From: an alpha proteobacterium SCGC AAA240-E13 | GTDB lineage: Bacteria; Pseudomonadota; Alphaproteobacteria; Pelagibacterales; Pelagibacteraceae | DNA: 37,395 bases | NCBI GenBank assembly: GCA_000504625.1 | Contig: AZHR01000015.1 | Coordinates: 1-37,395, forward strand | Direction: 5' to 3' | Part shown: positions 9,331 to 17,154 of the stretch, piece by piece | Layout: each line of letters starts with the position of its first letter | How positions within the stretch are numbered: position 1 is the first letter of the stretch | Position numbers and translations under genes: made by a program | Notes under the pieces: generated by a model | The model's input: the letters and a program-made list of their open reading frames with translations, nothing else | What the model was told of the DNA's origin: nothing | Database searches by the model: none

Positions 9331-10207
9331 TCAAATCTTCAAATTTAATATTTCTATAGGCTGCTATTTCTGGAACTAAAGAAAGATTTGTCATTCCTGG
9401 TTGTGTATTAACTTCTAACAAGAAAAATTTTCTTTTGTAATACCTAAAGTCACTTCTTGTGATTCCTTTACAACCCAACGCTATATGAGCTTTTCTTGCA
9501 ATTCTCAAAACTTCTTTATATTTGTGAGGCTCAAGAGCGGCGGGCATTATATGTTTGGTTTTTGCCTTATTTGAATATTTTGCATAGTAATCATAAAATT
9601 TCCTTCTAGGTCTAAGTTCTATAGCACCTAAAGGTTTTTTATTCATTATGGCAACCTGTATTTCTTTTCCAGGAATATATTCCTCAACTAATATTCTGTT
9701 ATATTTTTTTAATTTTTTTAAATTTTTGTCTAAATTTTTTTTTGTACAAATATAAACACCTATACTTGAACCTTCATTAATTGGTTTGATGACTATGGGA
9801 AAACTAATTTTTGATTTTCTAATTAAATAACGAATTTTCAAGTTTTTATTATTTTGATAAATAAAAAATTTAGGGGTATGAATTTTTTTATCAATAAATA
9901 TTCTTTTAGAAATTTCTTTATCAATTGCTATACTCGAAGAAAGTACTCCAGAGTGAGTGTACTTTACTTTTTCTGCTTCCAAAATGCTTTGTGCATAACC
10001 ATCCTCACCGAAACGACCGTGCAATGCATTAAATACTACTGCTGGCTTTATTTTTCTAATTTCATAAGTAAAATTTCCCTTTGGATCTAAAACTTTTACT
10101 TTATATTTTTTTTTTTTTAATGCTTTTACACATGCTTTTCCTGATAAAATACTAATTTCTCTTTCTTCTGAAATACCTCCCATTAATACTAAAATTGTTT
10201 TTTTCAT
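9293..10207 (-). CDS. ddl: D-alanine--D-alanine ligase
   Basis: ATP-grasp enzyme making the D-Ala-D-Ala dipeptide that MurF adds to the peptidoglycan precursor. Seen: N-terminal LVLMGGISEEREISILSG, HGRFGEDG (substrate region), ATP-grasp signatures KPINEGSSIGV and LVEEYIPGKEIQVAIM, and the metal/D-Ala site LLEVNTQPGMTNLSLVPE. The 304 residues fit the DdlB size. Its ATG overlaps the murB stop by 4 nt (ATGA), and its 3' end overlaps ftsQ. All catalytic parts appear intact. Confidence 0.96.
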   Translation of the reverse strand: MKKTILVLMGGISEEREISILSGKACVKALKKKKYKVKVLDPKGNFTYEIRKIKPAVVFNALHGRFGEDGYAQSILEAEKVKYTHSGVLSSSIAIDKEISKRIFIDKKIHTPKFFIYQNNKNLKIRYLIRKSKISFPIVIKPINEGSSIGVYICTKKNLDKNLKKLKKYNRILVEEYIPGKEIQVAIMNKKPLGAIELRPRRKFYDYYAKYSNKAKTKHIMPAALEPHKYKEVLRIARKAHIALGCKGITRSDFRYYKRKFFLLEVNTQPGMTNLSLVPEIAAYRNIKFEDLIEWMVKDASYNR

Positions 10208-11124
10208 TTTTTTTTACCAATAATCTGTAATTCTAATTCAAGTTTTATTCCAGTAGCATCAAAAACTTTTTCTTTAACTTGGTGAATTAAATTTTCCATA
10301 TTATTTGAAGTTGCATAATTTTCATTAACAAAAAAATTGCTGTGTTTTTCAGAAATAGAAGCACCACCAAATTTCATATTTTCGCATTTTGCTTCCTTAA
10401 TTAATTCCCAGGCTTTTTTTTGTGTTTGCCCAATTGGATTTTTAAAAGTACTACCGCAAGTCTTAATTCCAGATGGTTGTGATTTTTGTTTAATTGCAGC
10501 AAGTTTTTTCATTGTCTCTTTAATTGCTTTACTATTATGCTTCTCGCCTTTAAAAGTTGCACTTAAAAAAATCAAATTTTCTGATAAGTCTGATCCACGA
10601 TAAAAAAAATTAATTTTTTCTGCTTTTATTGATTTTACTATCCCATCACAATTTATAGCCTGAATTGAAACAAGACACTTTTCAACATCACAATCATAAC
10701 ATCCAGAATTCATTTTTATTGCACCACCTATTGATCCAGGAATACAAAAGAAAAATTCAAGCCCAGTAATAGAGTTTTCTAGTGCAAAATTAGATAAATG
10801 CTTATCTAACACAGATGTGCCGGCGATTATTTTATTGTCGTTAAGTTTAGATAAGTGTGCAAAATTTTTTCCAAGTTTAATAATTACTCCATCATATCCA
10901 CCATCTCTAATTAATGTATTCGATCCAACTCCAAGAACCTTAATGGGTAAAGTATTTGAAAATTCCTTTAAAAAAATAATTAATTCATTTAATGTGTTTG
11001 GTTTAAAAAAAATTTTTGCCGGTCCCCCTAAATTAAACCAATTTAAGTATTTCATGTCATGTTCATAAAAAATTTTTCCTGATATTTTTTTTGATATATC
11101 CTGAACTTGTTTTTGTATATTCAT
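10204..11124 (-). CDS. murB: UDP-N-acetylenolpyruvoylglucosamine reductase MurB
   Basis: FAD/NADPH enzyme that reduces enolpyruvyl-UDP-GlcNAc to UDP-MurNAc. Seen: FAD-binding PCMH-type segments GVGSNTLIRDGGYDGVIIKLG and FCIPGSIGGAIKMNSGCYD, FYRGSDLSE, the catalytic serine loop CGSTFKNP, and the late GGASISEKHSNFFVN. The sequence order and 306-residue length match type II MurB (B. subtilis-like), usual in alphaproteobacteria. The start overlaps the murC stop by 4 nt. Confidence 0.96.
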   Translation of the reverse strand: MNIQKQVQDISKKISGKIFYEHDMKYLNWFNLGGPAKIFFKPNTLNELIIFLKEFSNTLPIKVLGVGSNTLIRDGGYDGVIIKLGKNFAHLSKLNDNKIIAGTSVLDKHLSNFALENSITGLEFFFCIPGSIGGAIKMNSGCYDCDVEKCLVSIQAINCDGIVKSIKAEKINFFYRGSDLSENLIFLSATFKGEKHNSKAIKETMKKLAAIKQKSQPSGIKTCGSTFKNPIGQTQKKAWELIKEAKCENMKFGGASISEKHSNFFVNENYATSNNMENLIHQVKEKVFDATGIKLELELQIIGKKK

Positions 11125-12515
11125 AACTTGTTTGATATATTTCTAATCCAATTAGATATACTTCCAGCGCCCATGCATACTACTAGCTCATTATCAAAAA
11201 GATTTTTTTTAAAATAATTTAATAAATCAATTTCAGATTTCAATATAATTACGGTAACTTTTGACTTTTTCGCAATTAATTTTCCAAATGAATGATAATT
11301 AAAATTTTTATTAATTTTCTCTCCAGCGGGATAAATTGGGCATAAAACAACTTCGTCACAAAGTTTAAATCCCTCCGCAAACTCTCTTTTTAATAACTTT
11401 ATTCTTGAAAATCTGTGAGGTTGAAATACAGATATAATTTTTCTAGTACTATATACCGATTTTATGCCGGCCAACAATGCTTGGATTTCCGTTGGATGAT
11501 GTGCATAATCGTCGTAAAAATCAATTTTGTTATAGGAAAAAATTTTATTAAAACGACGTTGAACACCTTTAAAATTTTTTAATGCTTTTTTTATTATATT
11601 AATTCTTATACCCAAATATAATGAAACTGCTATTGCTGCCGTGGCATTTCTTATATTATGATCTCCAAGTAATGGTATTTGAAAATTCCTATGATAGATT
11701 TGATTTTTTCCAGCCAGGTTCAATTTAATATTAAATTTTGAATTAACTTTTCTTTTTCTAACGTTGCTTATTTGAAAATTAGTATCTTTATTAAATCCGT
11801 AAGTTAAATAATTTTTTGTTTTTAAATTTTTAATTAATATCCTGTTATAATAATCATCTTTACAAATAATTGATTTTCCAAAAGAGGGGGTTCTCTCTAC
11901 AAACAATTGAAACGATTCTTGTAATTTTTTTAACTGTTTATAATAATCTAGGTGTTCTCTATCAATATTTGTTACCACTGAGTAAGTTGATGGTATTTTT
12001 AAAAAACTTCCATCTGATTCATCGGACTCGAGTACACTCCAATCACTTTTTCCTAATTTAGCAGAATTTTTCAAAAAATTTATTACACCACCATTAATTA
12101 TTGTTGGATCTAACTTAGCAGCATACAAGATATTTGATATTAAAGATGTAGTAGTAGTTTTTCCATGTGATCCCGTAACAACAATATTTTTTTTCAATGA
12201 AACAATATTTGCGAGCATATCTCCACGTTTAAAAATAGGTAGTCTTTTTTTTTTTGCAAAAAAATACTCAATATTATTTTTTTTAATTGCCGCAGAAATA
12301 ACTAGCATAGTAACATTTTTTATATTTTGTCTTTTGTGGCCGATATAAATTTTTATGCCAAATTTTTTTAAGCGATCTATATTCTTGTTTTGACTTACAT
12401 CACTTCCTTGTATCCCAAAACCCATATTGTGCATTATGTGAGCTAATCCGCTCATTCCAATTCCACCTATTCCAACAAAATGGATTACTTCTTTGCTAGC
12501 TATGTTAATTTGCAT
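11121..12515 (-). CDS. murC: UDP-N-acetylmuramate--L-alanine ligase MurC
   Basis: First Mur ligase, adding L-Ala to UDP-MurNAc. Seen: N-terminal Rossmann GIGGIGMSGLAHIMHNMG, P-loop VTGSHGKTTTTSLI, central ESDESDGSFLKIPS and TNIDREHLDYY, and the C-terminal DDYAHHPTEIQALL motif typical of MurC. The 464 residues are normal. It abuts murG upstream (stop and start adjacent) and overlaps murB downstream by 4 nt. Confidence 0.97.
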   Translation of the reverse strand: MQINIASKEVIHFVGIGGIGMSGLAHIMHNMGFGIQGSDVSQNKNIDRLKKFGIKIYIGHKRQNIKNVTMLVISAAIKKNNIEYFFAKKKRLPIFKRGDMLANIVSLKKNIVVTGSHGKTTTTSLISNILYAAKLDPTIINGGVINFLKNSAKLGKSDWSVLESDESDGSFLKIPSTYSVVTNIDREHLDYYKQLKKLQESFQLFVERTPSFGKSIICKDDYYNRILIKNLKTKNYLTYGFNKDTNFQISNVRKRKVNSKFNIKLNLAGKNQIYHRNFQIPLLGDHNIRNATAAIAVSLYLGIRINIIKKALKNFKGVQRRFNKIFSYNKIDFYDDYAHHPTEIQALLAGIKSVYSTRKIISVFQPHRFSRIKLLKREFAEGFKLCDEVVLCPIYPAGEKINKNFNYHSFGKLIAKKSKVTVIILKSEIDLLNYFKKNLFDNELVVCMGAGSISNWIRNISNKL

Positions 12516-13586
12516 TTAAATTAATTTCTCTATTGCTTTTTCTATTTTCATAAAGTTATTTCCACTGTAATTGTTAAGCATATTTTTTCTTTTTAAATTT
12601 AATTCAATATTATTATCTAATATTTTTATTAACATTTCTTTTAAACTATGGGATGTTAATTTTTTTTGATTTAATATCCAACAACATCCCATATTTTCAT
12701 AGTAAACTGCATTCTGATATTGGTGATTATCTGTGGCAAATGGATAAGGAATAGCAACAAACGGGACTCCCAAAAAATGAAGTTCACCAAGAGTAGATGC
12801 TCCACATCTTGAAATTGCAAAATCTGCTTTTGATATCAATTTAAGAATATTCTGATGAAAACTAAAAACATAATTTTCAATTTTATTTTTGTCATAAATG
12901 TTTCGAATTTCATTTACATGTTTGGGAATTACCTGTTGAATAACATTTATTTTATATTTTCTAGTTAAATCTAATATTACATGAGGTATAATACTTCCAA
13001 ATATTTCGGCACCTTGACTACCACCTAAAATAATAATTTTCTTTGTTTGATTTGAATAATCTTTTTTATGTAATTTATATTTAATTATTTCTTCTCTAAG
13101 AACATTTCCAACTTTAATACATTTAGTTGAATATTTTTTTGGAAGATTTATGACATTTTCCGAGTTTGTAAAAAGTTTCTCACAAAAACGAACAAAAAAT
13201 TTATTTGATTTACCCAAAACATTATTGGATTCATATAAAACAATTTTAATATTAAGTAATTTTGCTGCCAAGCAAATAGGAAATATAATATATCCTCCAA
13301 AACCAAAAACAATATTCGGTCTTTCTTTCCTTAATAAAGAAAAAGATTTAAAAAAGGCTTTTGTTAATTTTAGGTAAAAAAAAATTTTATTTAGAATTCC
13401 TTGATGATATGGAGCTACATCTAACTTCTTGTATATTAAAAAATCCGAACTTAAATATTTTATTCCTCTTTTGTCTATCAAAAGTATTGTTTCATATTTT
13501 TTTTTCGCAAAATAATTAGATAAAGTAACGGAAGGAAAAACGTGCCCTCCTGTACCACCACCACAAAAAATAATTTTTTTTTTCAT
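12516..13586 (-). CDS. murG: Lipid II synthase MurG (GlcNAc transferase)
   Basis: Peripheral membrane GT28 glycosyltransferase that converts lipid I to lipid II. Seen: FCGGGTGGHVFPSVTL (G-loop 1), VFGFGGYIIFP (G-loop 2), the linker LYESNNVLGKSNKF, IILGGSQGAEIFG (G-loop 3) and the donor-binding SRCGASTLGELHFLGVP followed by PFATDNHQYQNA. Length 356 is normal. Overlap of 4 nt with ftsW upstream. Confidence 0.97.
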   Translation of the reverse strand: MKKKIIFCGGGTGGHVFPSVTLSNYFAKKKYETILLIDKRGIKYLSSDFLIYKKLDVAPYHQGILNKIFFYLKLTKAFFKSFSLLRKERPNIVFGFGGYIIFPICLAAKLLNIKIVLYESNNVLGKSNKFFVRFCEKLFTNSENVINLPKKYSTKCIKVGNVLREEIIKYKLHKKDYSNQTKKIIILGGSQGAEIFGSIIPHVILDLTRKYKINVIQQVIPKHVNEIRNIYDKNKIENYVFSFHQNILKLISKADFAISRCGASTLGELHFLGVPFVAIPYPFATDNHQYQNAVYYENMGCCWILNQKKLTSHSLKEMLIKILDNNIELNLKRKNMLNNYSGNNFMKIEKAIEKLI

Positions 13587-14725
13587 AAATTTTTTTGGAT
13601 CAATGGAATTTTTTTAGTTAAATTTAAAATTAAACCTGCAATTAACGAACTACTAACAATCGATGATCCTCCATAACTCAAAAAAGGAAGGGTCATCCCC
13701 GTTGTTGGCAAAAATCCGATATTAACGCCAATGTGAATAAATGTTTGAATCAATAAAATCGAAATTAAACCAACCAAGACAAGTTTAACGTATTCATCTT
13801 TTTCATTTAATAATTTATTTAAAACTTTATAAGAAAAAAATAAGAAAATTATAATTATTAACAGTGTTAACACCACACCAAATTCTTCTGAGATTACAGC
13901 AAATATATAATCCGTATGAGCTTCAGGTACTTTATCTTTCAATACTCCTTCGCCTAAACCTCTACCAGTAAAACCACCATTCATTACTGCTTCTAATGCT
14001 CTCTCAGATTGATAATTGTCTCCTTGAGATGGATAAGCAAACGATTTCAATCTAATTAAAATATATCCAAATTTATTTGGAAAAATAAAAATTATTGAAA
14101 AAATGATTACAATACAAACCGGGAATAATATTCCTAAGATTATAAAATTCATTCCTGATGAAAAAATCATAATTAACCAAGATAAAAATAACAAAAAAGT
14201 TTGACCTAAATCTGGTTGAATAATTAAAAGAAACAATACAATTAATAATAAAATTAATGTATAAAGATATTTTCTGTATAAATTATGAATTATGTGCGAA
14301 GATACAATTTGCGCTGTTATAAGAACAAAAAAAGGTTTTAATATTTCAATAGGCTGAAATCTTGGTAAAAAAGGTAGATCTAACCATCTTTTTGCACCTC
14401 TTATTTCAATTCCAATAAAGGGAATCAAAAATAATAATAAAAGAGATATAAAAAAAAAATATGGAATATATCTTTTAATTATTTCCCTTTTTTGTAAAGA
14501 AATAAAAAAGACAATTATTAACGCAATACAAACAAATGTTAAATGTTTTAAAAAGAAAAAATAACTTTCCTTATTTAATTTTTCGCCAATAACAGATGAT
14601 GTAGAAGAAAATGAAAAAAATAAGCCAAGAAAAAAAAATAATAAAATTATGGATAATATTGTCTTATCTGTACTTCTCAACCAACTTGCTAATAAACTTT
14701 TATTTTCTCTTCTGAAGTCAAACAT
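13583..14725 (-). CDS. ftsW: SEDS-family peptidoglycan polymerase FtsW
   Basis: Polytopic inner-membrane glycosyltransferase for septal peptidoglycan, working with FtsI. The protein has about ten hydrophobic segments. Family motifs seen: KRWLDLPFLPRFQPIEILKPF, QPDLGQTFLL, YQSERALEAVMNGG with GRGLGEGVLKDKVPEAHTDY, and the C-terminal LPTTGMTLPFLSYGGSS. The aspartate in PEAHTDYIFA is in the region linked to catalysis in RodA/FtsW. FtsW rather than RodA is chosen from its position between murD and murG. Confidence 0.95.
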   Translation of the reverse strand: MFDFRRENKSLLASWLRSTDKTILSIILLFFFLGLFFSFSSTSSVIGEKLNKESYFFFLKHLTFVCIALIIVFFISLQKREIIKRYIPYFFFISLLLLFLIPFIGIEIRGAKRWLDLPFLPRFQPIEILKPFFVLITAQIVSSHIIHNLYRKYLYTLILLLIVLFLLIIQPDLGQTFLLFLSWLIMIFSSGMNFIILGILFPVCIVIIFSIIFIFPNKFGYILIRLKSFAYPSQGDNYQSERALEAVMNGGFTGRGLGEGVLKDKVPEAHTDYIFAVISEEFGVVLTLLIIIIFLFFSYKVLNKLLNEKDEYVKLVLVGLISILLIQTFIHIGVNIGFLPTTGMTLPFLSYGGSSIVSSSLIAGLILNLTKKIPLIQKNL

Positions 14726-14728
14726 ATT

Positions 14729-16066
14729 TTAATAAATATTTGATCTTGCCCTATAAATAAGTTTTTTAAATTTATTTCCTCTATCTTCAAAATTTCTAAA
14801 TTGATCAAAAGATGCAGCGGCAGGACTGAATAGAATTGTATATTTATTTTTTGATGAATTATTCAAGATTTGCATTTGTTTTATGTCATTTACAATTTTT
14901 AATAAAGCATTCCTTAAATTATTTACTACTATAAAATCAATTTTATTTCTTAATTGCTTCTTGAAAAAATTCGTATCTCTTCCAATAATGTAAGCTTTAA
15001 TAATATTTTTCTGAATTTTATTAAAAAAAAATTTATCACCTATTTTAGGTAGTCCACCAACAATCCAAAATATATTTTTGTAACTTTTCAGTGATTGCAA
15101 GGATGACACAAAATTTGTTGCTTTTGAATCATTAATGCAGACAACTTTATTGCTTTGTAAGCATTTCTCTTGTCTATGAGGTAAACCTTTAAATTTATTT
15201 AAAGCTTTTAAAATAACCTTTAATCTTATTTTAAAATTATTCGCTATTTTAATGACGAAAGAAATATTTTCTATATTATTTTGTGATAATAAATATTTAT
15301 TTTTTATTTTTTTTAAAATTTTATTTTCTTTTAATCTATCAATCTTATGCATTTGTGAAACAAATTTGTTTTTTTTAAAATTATCGATTATTTTTTTTGT
15401 AAATTTATTATTTAAATTTAAATACGAATGATCGTTGAGTGATTGAAAACTTAAAATTTTTTTTTTCGCGTTAATATAATTATTCATTGTGGTATGCCTT
15501 TCTATATGATCTGTGGATATATTAAGTATTATCGCATGGTTGGATTTGAAGTATTGCGTATATTCAAGTTGATAAGATGAAACTTCTACAATAAAAATCG
15601 TTTTTTTATTTAATTTTTTAACGGACAAAATTGGCTTGCCTATGTTGCCTACAAGTTGAGTATTATAGCCTGCTTTTTTAAAAACAGTATCTAGCAACTT
15701 ACAAGTTGTTGATTTACCATTTGTACCAGTAACTGAAATAACTTGATTAGTTTTATTGTAATCAGAAAAAACATCTAGATCGGTAATTATTTTATTTTTA
15801 TTTCTATTTAAAAATTTCTTTAAATAGCATTGCCTAATATTAATACCTGGGCTAACTATAATAAAGTCAAAAAAATTATCCTCTATGTTTTTTCTAGTAT
15901 TAAGTAAATTTTTTTTTTTAATATTATTTCGCACCAAAATATTGTCATCCCAACAATAAAATATAGATTTTTTTTTTTTTAAAAATTCAGCTGTTGCTAA
16001 TCCGCTTTGTGCAAGTCCATAGATTAAAAATCTTTTATTTGAAAACATTGATTTAAAATCTTGCAT
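14729..16066 (-). CDS. murD: UDP-N-acetylmuramoylalanine--D-glutamate ligase MurD
   Basis: Mur ligase adding D-Glu. Seen: N-terminal FLIYGLAQSGLATAEFL, P-loop VTGTNGKSTTCKLL, EVSSYQLEY, LNISTDHIERH, and the C-terminal GLPHRQEKCL...CINDSKATNF and LFSPAAASFDQFRNFEDRG. The longer frame begins at 16123 inside mraY, but the ATG at 16066 forms a TAATG junction with the mraY stop and places the Rossmann start at the usual distance, so that start (445 aa) is chosen. The protein is Lys/Asn-rich and somewhat diverged in the middle, but all ligase motifs are present. Confidence 0.94.
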   Translation of the reverse strand: MQDFKSMFSNKRFLIYGLAQSGLATAEFLKKKKSIFYCWDDNILVRNNIKKKNLLNTRKNIEDNFFDFIIVSPGINIRQCYLKKFLNRNKNKIITDLDVFSDYNKTNQVISVTGTNGKSTTCKLLDTVFKKAGYNTQLVGNIGKPILSVKKLNKKTIFIVEVSSYQLEYTQYFKSNHAIILNISTDHIERHTTMNNYINAKKKILSFQSLNDHSYLNLNNKFTKKIIDNFKKNKFVSQMHKIDRLKENKILKKIKNKYLLSQNNIENISFVIKIANNFKIRLKVILKALNKFKGLPHRQEKCLQSNKVVCINDSKATNFVSSLQSLKSYKNIFWIVGGLPKIGDKFFFNKIQKNIIKAYIIGRDTNFFKKQLRNKIDFIVVNNLRNALLKIVNDIKQMQILNNSSKNKYTILFSPAAASFDQFRNFEDRGNKFKKLIYRARSNIY

Positions 16067-17151
16067 TATCTTAATTTTAGTGTTGCTAAGCCAATCAAAG
16101 CTAAAATTATTGAAATAATCCAAAACCTAATTACAACAGTCGACTCTGCCCATCCTTTTTTCTCAAAATGATGATGCAATGGTGCCATTTGGAAAATTCT
16201 TTTTCCAGTTATTTTAAAAGATAGAACTTGAATTATCACTGAAGCCGTTTCAAGCACAAACAAGCCACCAATAATTGCTAGTACAATTTCATGCTTTGAA
16301 ACAATACTAACTGCACCAAGTGAAGCTCCAAGAGATAGTGATCCAGTATCACCCATAAAAATTTTTGCTGGAGGCGCGTTATACCATAAAAATCCAAGAC
16401 AAGCGCCACAAATAGCACCACAAAATATTGAGACTTCTCCAAGATTTTCAATATAAGGTATTTGAAGATAACTTGAAAAAACTGCATTTCCAGCGACATA
16501 ACAAATCAATGCAAAAGAAGTTCCTACCAAAATCACAGGAACAGTCGCCAAACCATCTAATCCATCGGTTAAATTTACAGCATTTGATGAAGCAATAATT
16601 ACAAATATATAAAAAGGAATAAAGAAAATTCCTAAATTTAAAATTAAATTTTTAAAAAATGGGAAATATAAATTTTTTAAATGTGAATGATCTGCAAATT
16701 TATTTAAAAGAAATACCGCAATAAAAGCTATAACTATTTGTAAAGTGAATTTTAGTTTTGGAGAAAGACCAGATGAATTATGATTTCTAATTTTTAAGAA
16801 ATCATCAGTTGCTCCCAAAATTCCAAAACCACTGGCAACAAATATTAAAAACCAAATATAAGAATTTTTCAAATCTGCCCATAATATGGTACTTGTTAAC
16901 ATTGCTATTAAGATCACCACTCCTCCCATTGTAGGAGTTCCAACTTTATTAATTATATGATCAATTGGTCCATCATCTCTAATAGGTCCAGTAATTTTTT
17001 TTTGAGAAAAATATTTTATAAATGGGCCACCAATAAGAAATACAATAATTAAAGATGACATTAATGATAATCCCGTTCTAAAAGTTAAATATCTAAATAC
17101 ATTCAAAAAAGAAAATTGGTCTATAAGAGATGTTAAAAAACTATAAAGCAT
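16066..17151 (-). CDS. mraY: Phospho-N-acetylmuramoyl-pentapeptide transferase MraY
   Basis: Integral-membrane enzyme that makes lipid I on undecaprenyl phosphate. Around ten membrane segments are seen. Motifs: GPIRDDGPIDHIINKVGTPT with MGG, ATDDFLKI (acidic cluster), NAVNLTDGLDGLA, FMGDTGSLSLG and the late APLHHHFEKKGW (MraY histidine motif). Length 361 is typical. Placed 3 nt after the murE-murF stop. Confidence 0.97.
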   Translation of the reverse strand: MLYSFLTSLIDQFSFLNVFRYLTFRTGLSLMSSLIIVFLIGGPFIKYFSQKKITGPIRDDGPIDHIINKVGTPTMGGVVILIAMLTSTILWADLKNSYIWFLIFVASGFGILGATDDFLKIRNHNSSGLSPKLKFTLQIVIAFIAVFLLNKFADHSHLKNLYFPFFKNLILNLGIFFIPFYIFVIIASSNAVNLTDGLDGLATVPVILVGTSFALICYVAGNAVFSSYLQIPYIENLGEVSIFCGAICGACLGFLWYNAPPAKIFMGDTGSLSLGASLGAVSIVSKHEIVLAIIGGLFVLETASVIIQVLSFKITGKRIFQMAPLHHHFEKKGWAESTVVIRFWIISIILALIGLATLKLR

Positions 17152-17154
17152 TAA

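Noticed and set aside
16067..16123. Earlier start for murD
   Set aside because: Would extend into mraY with a segment unlike MurD; the TAATG junction at 16066 and the family N-terminus favour the later start.
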